Shown: positions 42,143 through 52,200 of the stretch, piece by piece
Layout: each line of letters starts with the position of its first letter
How positions within the stretch are numbered: the first letter of the stretch is position 1
Assembly: GCA_002428015.1 (NCBI GenBank)
Contig: DIZW01000115.1
Coordinates: 7,221 to 62,674, forward strand
Source: Oxalobacteraceae bacterium UBA6018
GTDB taxonomy: Bacteria > Pseudomonadota > Gammaproteobacteria > Burkholderiales > Burkholderiaceae_D
DNA: 55,454 bases
Reading direction: 5' to 3'
Made by a program: the position numbers and the translations under genes
Notes under the pieces: generated by a model
Told to the model about the DNA's origin: nothing
Database searches by the model: none
What the model saw: the letters and a program-made list of their open reading frames with translations, nothing else

Positions 42143-44188
42143 TCAGGCGGCGCGCCGCTGGGCCAGCGGCAGGGTCAGGCTGACGGTGGTGCCGGCGCCG
42201 GGCACCGAGGCGATCGCGAAGGCGGCGTCGATGCGCTGGGCCCGCTCGCGCATGATGTGCACGCCGACGTGGCTGTCGCCCTTGGCGGCCAGGGTGGCGG
42301 CGTCGAAGCCGACCCCGTTGTCGCGGATCGTCAGGCGGAAGTCGGCGCGGTCCTCCAGGCCGATGTCGACCCGGCTGGCCATGGCGTGCTTGCGGATGTT
42401 CGACAGCGCCTCCTGCACGATGAACAGCAGCTGCAACTGCTGCTCGCGCGGGAAAGGCGCGCCGTCCACGTCGGCCACCAGCTCGGCGGCGATGCCGGTC
42501 TGGCGCGAGAACTTGTCGATGGTGGCGCGCAGCGCGCCGATCAGGTCGTCCTCGGCCAGGCGGCTGCGGAAATTGAGCAGCAGCTCGCGCACGTCCTCGT
42601 AGCTCTCCTGCACGCCGATGCGCAGGGCCGGGACGATGTCGGCCACCTCGTCGAAGCGCTGGCCGCGCACCGAACTGTCGAGCATCTGCACCTGCAGGTT
42701 GAGGAAGTTGAGGCCTTGCGCGATGCTGTCGTGCAGGCCCTGGGCCACCAGGTTGCGCTCCTCCGAGATCGCCATCTCGCGTTCGCGCGCGGCCAGGCGC
42801 AGGTTTTCGATGGCGATGCCGAGCAGCTGGCCCAGCGTTTCCAGCAGCGCGTGCTCGGGCTTGGTGAACGCCTTGGCGCTGCGGAAATGCAGGTTGAAAA
42901 AGCCCAGGTGCTGGTCGTGCGCCACGATGTGGAACACGGACACGGTCTGGAAGCCGTCGCGGTGGCATTGCTTCTCGTGCGCCTGGTCGAGCTTGCGCAG
43001 GTCGTGGACGATGGCGATCTTGGTCTGGACCGCCTCGCCGCACAGGCAGTCGCCCACCTTCAGGCAGCGCTCGGCTTCGATCAGCTCCTCCGACAAGCCC
43101 TGGTGCACCACCAGGTGCACGTTGCCGCGGGTGGCCTCGAGCACGCGCACGGAACCGCCGTCGGCGCCGAAATAGGCGCTGATGCGGGCCAGGAAGCCGT
43201 CGCACAGCGCTTCGAGCGGCTGCGGCACCTGCAGGAAGGCGGCGCTGTCGTACAGCAGCGCCAGCTCGCGGTTCTGGCCTTCCAGGGTCGAGGTCTTCTG
43301 GCGCACCTTTTCCTCCAGGCTGCCGTACAAGGCCTGCAGGCGGTCGGCCATGCTGTTGAAGCCCTGCGCCAGCTGGCCGAATTCGTTGTTGCTGTCGACT
43401 TCGACGCGGGTGTCGAAATCCTCGTCCTTCATGCGCCGCATGCCGTCCTGCAGGCGGTTGACCGGGTCGATGATGAGCATGAACATCAGGTAGATCAGGC
43501 TGACGGTGCCGAACAAGGCCATCGTCAGCAGCGCCAGCTGCGAGCCGCGCAGCCAGAAGGTGCGCAGCTCGCTGTCGTTCTCGATCTGGCGCACGAGGGC
43601 GTCGACGCGGCCGACGAAGCCGACGGTCAGGCGCTGGAAGGCGGCCTGGCCGGGCGCGCTGGCGTGCAGCAGCAGCGCGCGCGCGGCCGGGCGCACCTGC
43701 TGCGTCCAAGCCTGGCCGATCTCCTTGAAGCGGCGCTGGATGTCGCTGCGCGGCGGCAGGAACAGCGGGCGCTGGGGGTCGCCCCGCTCGAGCTGGGCCA
43801 GGGTGGTGTCGATCTCCTGGATCTGGGCGCCGGCCTGGGCGGCGTTGGCTTCCGGATCGGCCGACAACAGGATCGCCAGCCGGTACGACTGCATGCGCAG
43901 GCTGCCGGTATCGTTGATGGCCGCCGCGCTGCCTTCCAGTTGCCAGGACAGAAACAACGTGGCGGCGATCGCCATCAGGGCCAGCGCCAGGAAGCCGGCC
44001 ATGGCGCCCACGATGGTGGTCGACAGCTTGCGCGGCACGGGGGCCGATGCGCTGGGAGCGGGCGCGGGCGCGGGCTCGGGCGCCGATGCGCTGGGGGCCG
44101 ACGCGGGCGCGGGCGCGGCCGGGCGCTCGCCGCGGCGGTGCTCCTTCCAGGTCGCCGGGCCGGTCATTGGAACTCCTGTTCGGATCAT
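42143..44188 (-). CDS. narX: Nitrate/nitrite sensor histidine kinase NarX
   Basis: 681 residues. A Pro/Ala-rich cytoplasmic N-terminus, two membrane helices and a periplasmic sensor. The nitrate-binding P-box is INDTGSLRMQSYRL near residues 90-104. A HAMP domain and a GAF-like region with Cys residues (DCLCGEAV) follow, then a HisKA_3/HATPase pair with the H-box LHDSIAQGLNFL near 482 and NGVGFD. The start ATG at 44188 has AGGAGG 6 bases upstream; a second ATG at 44167, also with a strong ribosome-binding site, is possible. The long Pro/Ala-rich N-terminal extension is unusual for NarX. Confidence 0.92.
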   Translation of the reverse strand: MIRTGVPMTGPATWKEHRRGERPAAPAPASAPSASAPEPAPAPAPSASAPVPRKLSTTIVGAMAGFLALALMAIAATLFLSWQLEGSAAAINDTGSLRMQSYRLAILLSADPEANAAQAGAQIQEIDTTLAQLERGDPQRPLFLPPRSDIQRRFKEIGQAWTQQVRPAARALLLHASAPGQAAFQRLTVGFVGRVDALVRQIENDSELRTFWLRGSQLALLTMALFGTVSLIYLMFMLIIDPVNRLQDGMRRMKDEDFDTRVEVDSNNEFGQLAQGFNSMADRLQALYGSLEEKVRQKTSTLEGQNRELALLYDSAAFLQVPQPLEALCDGFLARISAYFGADGGSVRVLEATRGNVHLVVHQGLSEELIEAERCLKVGDCLCGEAVQTKIAIVHDLRKLDQAHEKQCHRDGFQTVSVFHIVAHDQHLGFFNLHFRSAKAFTKPEHALLETLGQLLGIAIENLRLAAREREMAISEERNLVAQGLHDSIAQGLNFLNLQVQMLDSSVRGQRFDEVADIVPALRIGVQESYEDVRELLLNFRSRLAEDDLIGALRATIDKFSRQTGIAAELVADVDGAPFPREQQLQLLFIVQEALSNIRKHAMASRVDIGLEDRADFRLTIRDNGVGFDAATLAAKGDSHVGVHIMRERAQRIDAAFAIASVPGAGTTVSLTLPLAQRRAA

Positions 44189-44270
44189 GGCTGCCTCCTG
44201 GGCGTGGGCGCGAACGCATGTGTCCGCTGCAAGCAGTATACCGTTTCCCCGACGCATCGCAATGGCGCGT

Positions 44271-45245
44271 TCATCCACCAGTCTGCGCCATGAAGCGCAC
44301 GATTTTGGTCGGCTGGGCCTGGAAATCGTGCTGCTGCGGCTTCAATTCGATCGCCGTGCGGATGGCCGCCTCGAGCTCGGCGTCGCTGGCCCCGCCGCGC
44401 AGCAATGGCCGGAATTCAAATTTTTCTTCCTGCCCAAGGCACAGGTACAGGGTGCCGTCCACCGCCAGCCGCACCCGGTTGCAGGTCGCGCAAAAATGCT
44501 GCGACATGGGCGTGATGAAGCCGATGCTGGCGCGCCCGTCCGGCGTGGACAGGTAGCGCGCCGGCCCGCCGCCCAGCTCGGCCGCCTGCGCCACCAGGCC
44601 GAAGCGGGCGCGCAGCCGCTCGCGCACCGGCCCCAGCTCGAGGAAGGCCGTGTTGCGTCCGCTCGAACCCATCGGCATGGCTTCGATCAGGCGCAGGATG
44701 AAACCCTGCTCGATACAAAACGCGGCCATGGTCTCGATCTCGGCCTCGTTCACGCCGCGCATGGCCACCATGTTGATTTTGATCGGCGCGAAGCCTGCCG
44801 CCTTGCCCGCGCGCAGACCGGCCAGCACTTTCTCCAGGCTGTCGCTGCCGGTGATGGTTTCCATGCAGGCGCGGTCGAGCGAATCGAGGCTGACGTTGAT
44901 GCGCGACACCCCGGCCGCGCGCAGCGCCGTGGCATGGCGCGCGAGCTGGGTGGCGTTGGTCGACAGCGACAGATCCTGCAGCCCGGGCAGCTTGGCCAGC
45001 CGCCCCGCCAGGCCGCTCACGTCGCGCCGCAGCAGGGGTTCGCCGCCGGTCAGGCGGATGCGGGTGGTGCCCAGGCGCACGAAGGCGGCCATCAGGCGCT
45101 CGATCTCGTCAAAGCTGAGCCAGTGCTCCGGCTCCTCGAAGCCGCGAAAACCCTTGGGCAGGCAGTAGCTGCAGCGCAGGTCGCAGCGGTCCGTCACCGA
45201 CAGGCGCAGGTAGTCGATGGAACGCCCAAAACGGTCGCGCAGCAT
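44271..45245 (-). CDS. moaA: GTP 3',8-cyclase MoaA (molybdenum cofactor synthesis)
   Basis: 324-residue radical SAM enzyme, first step of molybdopterin synthesis. The N-terminal cluster motif is C21/C25/C28 (CDLRCSYC); the C-terminal cluster is CATCNRVR with the later Cys. The protein ends in GG, the C-terminal Gly pair needed for MoaA activation. It sits upstream of narX in the nitrate block, supplying the cofactor for NarG. Confidence 0.95.
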   Translation of the reverse strand: MLRDRFGRSIDYLRLSVTDRCDLRCSYCLPKGFRGFEEPEHWLSFDEIERLMAAFVRLGTTRIRLTGGEPLLRRDVSGLAGRLAKLPGLQDLSLSTNATQLARHATALRAAGVSRINVSLDSLDRACMETITGSDSLEKVLAGLRAGKAAGFAPIKINMVAMRGVNEAEIETMAAFCIEQGFILRLIEAMPMGSSGRNTAFLELGPVRERLRARFGLVAQAAELGGGPARYLSTPDGRASIGFITPMSQHFCATCNRVRLAVDGTLYLCLGQEEKFEFRPLLRGGASDAELEAAIRTAIELKPQQHDFQAQPTKIVRFMAQTGG

Positions 45246-45344
45246 CGCGGAACTCCCATGAAATCAATGACTTCGATTGTATCGTCGCCAGCGGCGCGTG
45301 GCTGTGCTCAGGACGGCTTAAACGGGCTAGTCACTTCGGACTAG

Positions 45345-45504
45345 CAGGCTGTCGGACTTGGGGAGTCAGCGCGAAGAAATGGCTGGGCGAGGCCAGATGT
45401 TCACGATGTCGCAGTGCCACTAGCGAGCCATGGGCCGAGAAAGCGGCGAACTATGGACCGTCCCAGGTATGTTTGCAGCTGACGATCTCAAGTCCGACAG
45501 GCTG
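45345..45504. repeat. Inverted-repeat-bounded remnant (MITE-like) between ppiC and moaA
   Basis: CAGGCTGTCGGACTTG (45345-45360) and its near inverse CAAGTCCGACAGGCTG (45489-45504) match at 15 of 16 positions and bound 160 bases without an ORF. A separate 7-bp hairpin (GCTAGTC / GACTAGC, 45326-45345) abuts the left arm and may terminate transcription. The ends look like IS-family termini, but no transposase is present. The insert sits in the 271-base gap that separates two parts of an otherwise co-directional nitrate block. Confidence 0.5.
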
Positions 45505-45516
45505 TGGCGGGCCGCG

Positions 45517-46263
45517 CTACTGCACCAGCGGCGAGTCGGCCCCGTCCAGGGTCACCCCGTCGATGCGGGCGCGCCCCACCAGCACCTGCATGTACTGGTG
45601 CAGGGCGCGCTGCCAGGCGTGGCGGTTCAAGTGCTCGGCGATCTGGGCGTGCACGGCGTCGAAGGGCAGCAGCTTGCCGTCGATGCGGCGCACCACTTGC
45701 ACGATGTGCAGGCCGAAGCGCGTCTCAAGCAGGTGGCCGGCCAGCTCGCCCGGCGCCAGCCGGAACAGCAGCTGATCGAATTCCGGCACGGTCTGGCCGG
45801 GCGCCAACTGGCCCAGGTTGCCGCCCAGCGCGCCCGAGGGGCAGTTCGAATACTGGCGCGCCAGTTCCTCGAAGCGCTCGGGGGCGGCGCGCAGCGCGTC
45901 CAGCACCGCCTGCCCGGTCTCGCGCAGCAGTTCCAGCGGCGCCGAGGCGGTCACCTGGAACAGGATGTGGCGCGCCTCGACCAACGCGCCGCTGGTGAAT
46001 CGCCGCGGCTGGTTGCGGTAGAAGGTGGTGCAGGCGTCCAGGTCGGCCACGGGCACCTTGACCTCGCGCGCGAACAAGGCCTCGATGCGCGCGTCCTCGT
46101 CGGCGCCGCCGATGTCCAGGCGCGCCGCCTCGTCCAGCAGCACGCGGCGCAGCACCAGCTCCTGCACGCTTTGTTTCAGCGGATTGGCCGCCTGCTGGTG
46201 GAAGGCCAGCTCCTGTTCGACCTCGCGGTCGGTGATGTCGACGCCGTTGACAGCGATTCCCAT
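45517..46263 (-). CDS. Parvulin-type peptidyl-prolyl isomerase of the nar operon
   Basis: 248 residues with a NifM/PpiC-like parvulin domain (VEARHILFQVTASA, LARQYSNCPSG, GGNLGQLAPGQTVPEF and GLHIVQVVRR). It lies 52 bases after narI in the same direction, the usual position of a nar-associated ppiC in Burkholderiales. It probably assists folding or maturation of the nitrate reductase. No signal peptide is seen, so it acts in the cytoplasm. Confidence 0.85.
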   Translation of the reverse strand: MGIAVNGVDITDREVEQELAFHQQAANPLKQSVQELVLRRVLLDEAARLDIGGADEDARIEALFAREVKVPVADLDACTTFYRNQPRRFTSGALVEARHILFQVTASAPLELLRETGQAVLDALRAAPERFEELARQYSNCPSGALGGNLGQLAPGQTVPEFDQLLFRLAPGELAGHLLETRFGLHIVQVVRRIDGKLLPFDAVHAQIAEHLNRHAWQRALHQYMQVLVGRARIDGVTLDGADSPLVQ

Positions 46264-46315
46264 GATGGACTCCGAAAGTATGCGCGTGGTGGGCGCGGTG
46301 GATCGTTGAGCTCGT

Positions 46316-46999
46316 TTAACGCGGACGCACGAGCTGGTAGGCGCGGCCCAGGTAGCCGACGGCGCCGAAGCCGCTCCACACGTGCACCAGGCGGGTGAAC
46401 GGGAAGATGACGAACAGCGACATGCCCATGAACAGGTGCAGCTTGAACAGCAGTGGCGCGTCGGCGATCAGCGCGGCGGCGTCGCCGCGGAAGGTGAGCA
46501 CGTGCTGCGCCCAGGTCATCAGCTGGACCATCATGTGGCCGTCCAGGTGCGAGGCCGAGACCAGGATCGTGGACAGACCCAGCAGCAAGGTGGCCAGAAT
46601 CCACAGCATCACGACCTTGTCCTTGATGGTGGTGATGTGCAGCAGGCGATCATTGGCGAAGCGGCGCACCAGCAGGATCAGGATGCCGACCAGGCACAGG
46701 CTGCCCATGATGCCGCCGGCCAGCATGGCGAATACCTGCTTGTCGCCGTGCTTGACGCCCAGGCTGTCCCACACCCACACCGGGGTCAACAGGCCGGCCA
46801 GGTGGCCGAAGAACAGGCCGAGGATGCCGACGTGGAACAGGATATTGCCGAGCCGCAGACTGCCGCGGTGCAACAGCTGGCTCGATTCCGACTTCCACGT
46901 GTATTGCTCGCGGTCGAAACGGATCAGGCTGCCGAGCAGGAAGATGGCCAGCGCGATGTACGGGTAGATCCCGAACACAAATTGATGGAGGTAATTCAT
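46316..46999 (-). CDS. narI: Respiratory nitrate reductase gamma subunit NarI
   Basis: 227-residue membrane cytochrome b with five helices. Haem-ligand histidines are in NILFHVGILGLFFGHLAG and in the C-terminal KLHLFMGMSLF region. It takes electrons from quinol and passes them to NarH. The ATG overlaps the narJ stop by 4 bases. Confidence 0.95.
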   Translation of the reverse strand: MNYLHQFVFGIYPYIALAIFLLGSLIRFDREQYTWKSESSQLLHRGSLRLGNILFHVGILGLFFGHLAGLLTPVWVWDSLGVKHGDKQVFAMLAGGIMGSLCLVGILILLVRRFANDRLLHITTIKDKVVMLWILATLLLGLSTILVSASHLDGHMMVQLMTWAQHVLTFRGDAAALIADAPLLFKLHLFMGMSLFVIFPFTRLVHVWSGFGAVGYLGRAYQLVRPR

Positions 47000-47661
47000 G
47001 ATGGGGTCCTTTCAGCGGCCGCCGCGGCGCGGCTCTTGGGGTAGAAATTGATCGGCTGCACGCCGCCTGGCATGGTCTTGAGCAGGGGCTCGACCCCGTC
47101 GGCGCCGGGGCCGAAGGTTTCCAGCGCCTCGTCCATGTCGCGCACCGGCGGCTCGGACAATTCCTCCGGCGCCACCGGGCTCAAGGCTTCGAGCACGCCG
47201 AACACGCAGGCGTAGGCGCTGCCGTTGGCGGTCAGCTTGCGCCCGATGTGGGCCAGCACGTGGACCGCGTCCGACAGCAGGCGCGCGCCCTCGGCCTCGG
47301 TCTGGGTGGAGAGGAATTCCAGGAACAGGGGCACGTAGTCCGGCAGGTCGTTGCCGGTCATGTGCATGCCATGCTTCTTGTATTCCTCCATCAGGTCGAC
47401 CATGGCCTGGCCGCGGTCGCGCGACTCGCCGTGGATGTGCTCGAACAGATGCAGCGAGTGCGAGGGGTTGCGGTCGAAGGTCATCACGTAGTTCTGCTGC
47501 AAGTCGATCAGGCCGCCCTGCCCCAGTTCGTCCAGCAGGGGGCGCAGCGCCGCCTGCCAGCGCGGCGTGGCGGCCAGGATCTCGTCGATGGCGGGCAGGG
47601 CCGCGATCAGCTCGGGCTCCGGGTATTGCAGCAGCGCGGACATGGCCAGGTAGTGGTTCAT
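46996..47661 (-). CDS. narJ: Nitrate reductase assembly chaperone NarJ
   Basis: 221 residues, TorD/NarJ-type chaperone inserting the cofactor into NarG. Typical features are LLQYPEPELIAALP near the N-terminus, SLHLFEHIHGESRDRGQAMVDL and DLPDYVPLFLEFL. Overlaps narI at the 3' end and follows narH by 10 bases. Confidence 0.94.
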   Translation of the reverse strand: MNHYLAMSALLQYPEPELIAALPAIDEILAATPRWQAALRPLLDELGQGGLIDLQQNYVMTFDRNPSHSLHLFEHIHGESRDRGQAMVDLMEEYKKHGMHMTGNDLPDYVPLFLEFLSTQTEAEGARLLSDAVHVLAHIGRKLTANGSAYACVFGVLEALSPVAPEELSEPPVRDMDEALETFGPGADGVEPLLKTMPGGVQPINFYPKSRAAAAAERTPS

Positions 47662-47671
47662 CGCATTCTCC

Positions 47672-49228
47672 TTAAACGTCCAGCACTTCTTTTTTCTTGC
47701 GCGACTTGGGCATCTGCATGAAGATCGCCGAGCCCTGCTTTTTCTTGCCGAACAGGCTGGAATCGCTGACCCCGTCCGAGCAGCCGTTGCCGAAGCTAAA
47801 GCCGCACGAGCCTTTTTCGTTGAAGCTGTCCTCGGCCGTCTCCTTGTGGCTGCTCGGGATCACGAAGCGGTCCTCGTAATTGGCGATCGCCATGATGTGG
47901 TACATGTCCTCCACCTGGGCCTGGGTCAGGCCGACCTGGCGCAGCACGGTCAGGTTCTCGACCCGGTCCACGCTCTTGCTGCGCATGTAGGCGCGCATGG
48001 CCAGCATGCGGTCGAGCGCGGTGACGATGGGCTGCTCGACCCCGGCCGTGAGCAGGTTGGCCAGGTACTTGACCGGGATGCGCAGGCTGGCGGTGTCAGG
48101 CAGGATGCCGTTCAGGCCCATCTTGCCGGACTCGGCGGCCGCCTGGATCGGCGACAGCGGCGGCACGTACCACACCATCGGCAGGGTGCGGTATTCCGGA
48201 TGCAGCGGGAACGCCACCTTCCACTGGACCGCCATCTTGTACACCGGCGAGCGCTTGGCCGACTCCAGCCAGGCGTCGGGGATGCCCTGGCGGCGCGCCT
48301 CCTCGATCACCTTGGGGTCGTGGGGGTCGAGGAACAGGTCGAGCTGGGCCTGGTACAGGTCGGACTCGTGGGGCACCGACGCGGCCGCCGCGATCTGGTC
48401 GGCGTCGTACAGCAGCACGCCCAGGTAGCGGATGCGGCCCACGCAGGTCTCCGAGCACACGGTCGGCTGGCCGGCCTCGATGCGCGGGAAGCAGAAGGTG
48501 CACTTCTCAGCCTTGCCGGAGGACCAGTTGTAGTAGATCTTCTTGTACGGGCAGCCGGAGATGCACATGCGCCAGCCGCGGCACTTGTCCTGGTCGATCA
48601 GCACGATGCCGTCGTCCTCGCGCTTGTACACCGAGCCGGACGGGCAGGACGCCACGCAGGTCGGGTTCAGGCAGTGCTCGCACAGGCGCGGCAGGTACAT
48701 CATGAAGGTGTTCTCGAAGGTGCCGTACATCTCCTTCTGCATGTTGTCGAACAGCTTGTCGCGGCTGCGGCTGGCAAACTCGCCGCCCAGGTCGTCCTCC
48801 CAGTTCGGGCCCCATTCGATCTTGTCCATCTTCTTGCCGGTCAAGACCGAGATCGGACGCGCCGTGGGCGGCGTCTCCGACAGCGGCGCGTGCTGCAGGC
48901 GCTCGTAGTCGTAGGTGAAGGGCTCGTAGTACTCGTCGATGGCCGGCAGGTTCGGGTTGGCGAAGATGTTGGCCAGGATTTTCAGGCGCGAACCCTGGCG
49001 CGGCTCCAGCTTGCCCGCCTCGGTGCGCTTCCAGCCGCCGTTCCACTTGTCCTGGTTTTCCCACTGCTTGGGGTAGCCGATGCCGGGCTTGGTCTCGACG
49101 TTGTTGAACCAGGCGTACTCGACGCCGTCGCGGCTGGTCCAGACGTTCTTGCAGGTCACCGAGCAGGTGTGGCAGCCGATGCACTTGTCCAGATTCAGCA
49201 CCATGCCGATTTGCGCGCGGATTTTCAT
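47672..49228 (-). CDS. narH: Respiratory nitrate reductase beta subunit NarH
   Basis: 518-residue iron-sulfur subunit. Four Cys clusters are visible: CIGCHTCSVTCKNVW, CEHCLNPTCVASC, CRGWRMCISGC (with the Trp that makes this a 3Fe-4S site) and CTFCFP ... CSETC. It relays electrons from NarI to NarG. The ATG overlaps the narG stop by 4 bases (ATGA). Confidence 0.97.
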   Translation of the reverse strand: MKIRAQIGMVLNLDKCIGCHTCSVTCKNVWTSRDGVEYAWFNNVETKPGIGYPKQWENQDKWNGGWKRTEAGKLEPRQGSRLKILANIFANPNLPAIDEYYEPFTYDYERLQHAPLSETPPTARPISVLTGKKMDKIEWGPNWEDDLGGEFASRSRDKLFDNMQKEMYGTFENTFMMYLPRLCEHCLNPTCVASCPSGSVYKREDDGIVLIDQDKCRGWRMCISGCPYKKIYYNWSSGKAEKCTFCFPRIEAGQPTVCSETCVGRIRYLGVLLYDADQIAAAASVPHESDLYQAQLDLFLDPHDPKVIEEARRQGIPDAWLESAKRSPVYKMAVQWKVAFPLHPEYRTLPMVWYVPPLSPIQAAAESGKMGLNGILPDTASLRIPVKYLANLLTAGVEQPIVTALDRMLAMRAYMRSKSVDRVENLTVLRQVGLTQAQVEDMYHIMAIANYEDRFVIPSSHKETAEDSFNEKGSCGFSFGNGCSDGVSDSSLFGKKKQGSAIFMQMPKSRKKKEVLDV

Positions 49229-52200
49229 ACTGTCGCTCCTTCTTCCAGGCGGCCTTCGAGCCAGTCCACCTTGTTCATCTTGCGCACCAGGACGAATTCA
49301 TCGCGATTCGATCCCACCGTGCCGTAATAGTTAAAGCCGTAGGCCAGCTGGGCGTAGCCGCCGATCATGTGGGTCGGCTTGGTCACCGTGCGCGTCACCG
49401 AGTTGTGGATGCCGCCGCGCTTGCCCGACATTTCCGCGCCGGGCACGTTGATGATCTTTTCCTGGGCGTGGTACATCAAGGTCATGCCGACCGGCACGCG
49501 CTGGCTGACGATGGCGCGCGCCGTCAGGGTGCCGTTCAGGTTGAACACCTCGATCCAGTCGTTGTCGACGATGCCGGCCTTCTTGGCGTCGATCTCCGAC
49601 AGCCACACGTGCGGGCCGCCGCGCGACAGGGTCAGCATGCGCAGGTTGTCCGAGTAGGTCGAGTGGATCCCCCACTTCTGGTGCGGCGTGATGAAGTTGA
49701 GCGCGATTTCCTTGTTGCCGTTCGGCTGGGCGCCCAGCATCGCCGCCGTGGTCTTGGTGTTGATGGCCGGCTTGTACACGCACAGGCCTTCGCCGAAGTC
49801 GCGCATCCACAGGTGGTCCTGGTAGAACTGCTGGCGGCCGGTCAGGGTGCGCCAGGGGATCAGCTCGTGCACGTTGGTGTAGCCGGCGTTGTAGCTCACC
49901 TCCTCGCTCTCCAGGCCCGACCAGGTGGGCGAGGAGATGATCTTGCGCGGCTGCGCCTGCACGTCGCGAAAGCGGATGGTGTCGTGTTCGCGCGGCAGCG
50001 CCAGGTGGGTGTGGTCGATGCCGGTCATTTTCGACAGCGCGTCCCAGGCCTTCACCGCCACGTGGCCGTTGGTTTCCGGCGCCAGCGACAGGATCATCTC
50101 GGCCGCGTCGATGGCCGTGTCCAGCCGCGGCTGGCCCTTCGACACGCCCTCCTCCAGCACCGTGCGGTTGATCCCGCGCAGCACCTCGACCTCGTGGTGG
50201 GTGTCCCAGTCGATGCCCTTGCCGCCGTTGCCCTTGGACTCGAGCAGGGGGCCGATGGCCGTGAATTTCTTGTAGATGGCGCGGTAGTCGCGCTCGACGA
50301 CGGTCATGTTAGGCATCGTCTTGCCCGGGATCGGCTCGCACTCGCCGGCGCGCCAATCCTTCGGATCGAACGGCTGGCCCAGTTCGCCCGGGGTGTCATG
50401 CATCAGCGGGGTGAGCACCAGGTCGCTCTGGGTGCCCAGCAGCTCGCCGCCGATCTCGCTGAATTTCTCGGCGATGCCCTTGTAGATCTCCCAGTCCGAC
50501 TTGGACTGCCACAGCGGCTGCACGGCCTCCGACAGCGGGTGGATGAAGGGGTGCATGTCGGACGTGTTCATGTCGTCCTTCTCGTACCAGGTCGCGGTCG
50601 GCAGCACGATGTCGCCGTACAGGCAGGTGGTGGACATGCGGAAGTCCAGCACCACCAGCAGGTCCAGCTTGCCCTCGGCGGCCGGGCGCACCTTGACCGT
50701 CTTCGGCTTGATGCAGTCGTCCTCGTCGCTCATCAAGGCGTTCTGGGTGCCCAGCAGGTACTTGAGGAAGTACTCGTGGCCCTTGCCCGAGCTGCCCAGG
50801 ATGTTGGAGCGCCACACGAACATATTGCGCGGGAAGTTGGCCGGATTGTCCGGATCGTCGCAGGAGAAATTGAGCTTGCCGGCCTTGATCTGGCTGACCG
50901 CGTACTCGGCCGCGCTCTGCCCGGCGGCCTTGGCGGCGCGCGCCACCTCCAGCGGATTGGTCTCGAGCTGGGGCGCCGACGGCAGCCAGCCGAGCCGCTC
51001 GGACTTGGCGTTAAAGTCCAGCAGCGCCATCTCGGACACGGCGGCGTCGGCCGAGGGCGAGGCGATCTCCGAGGTGTTCAGCTTCTCGTGGCGCCACTGG
51101 CTGGTGTGGGCGTAGAAGAAGGAGGTGCCGTTCATCTGGCGCATCGGACGGTTCCAGTCCAGCGCGAAGGCCAGCGGGGTCCAGCCGGTTTGCGGACGCA
51201 GCTTTTCCTGGCCCACGTAATGGGCCCAGCCGCCGCCCGACTGGCCCACGCAGCCGCACATCATCAGCATGTTGATGATGCCGCGGTAGGTCATGTCCAT
51301 GTGGTACCAGTGGTTCAAGGCGGCGCCCACGATGACCATGCTCTTGCCATGGGTCTTGTCGGCGTTGTCGGCGAATTCGCGCGCCACGGTGATCACGTCG
51401 GCCGCCTTCACGCCGGTGTGCTTGACCTGCCAGGCCGGCGTGTACGGCACGTCGTCGTCGAAGTCGGCCGCCACGTTGCCCCCGCCCAGGCCGCGGTCCA
51501 CGCCGTAGTTGGCCATGGTCAGGTCGTACACGGTGGCCACCTTGGCCACGCTGCCGTCGGCCAGCAGCACCGACTTGACCGGCACGTGGCGCAGCAGCAT
51601 GTCGTCGGCGTCGGCGCCGCCGAAATACGGGAAGCCGACCGCCAGCACGGCGTCGCTGCGCCCGATCAGCGACAGCACCGGATCGATCGCCTTGCCGGTG
51701 CGGCCTTCCTGCTGGTGCAGGTTCCACTTGCCCGACTCGCCCCAGCGAAAGCCGATCGAGCCCGAGGGCGCGCAGATGGCGCCGCTGGCGCTGTCGAGCA
51801 CCAGCGTCTTCCACTCGGGGTTGTTGGTCTCGTCGAGGTTGTCGGCCAGGTGGGAGGCGCGCAGGAAGTAGTCGGGCACCAGGGTGCCGTTCTTCTCCTT
51901 GAGCAGCACCAGCATGGGGAAATCGGTGTACTGCTTGGCGTAGTTGCGGAAATACTCGCTCTTGCCGTTGGCGTGGTACTCCTTCAGGATCACATGGCCC
52001 ATCGCCATCGCCAGGGCGGCGTCGGTGCCCTGCTTGGGCGCCAGCCACAGGTCGCCGAACTTGACCATCTCGCCGTAGTCGGACGACACGGCCACCGTCT
52101 TGGTGCCCTTGTAGCGCACCTCGGTGTAGAAGTGGGCGTCCGGGGTGCGCGTCATCGGCACGTTGGAGCCCCACACCATCAGATAGGTGGAGTTGTACCA

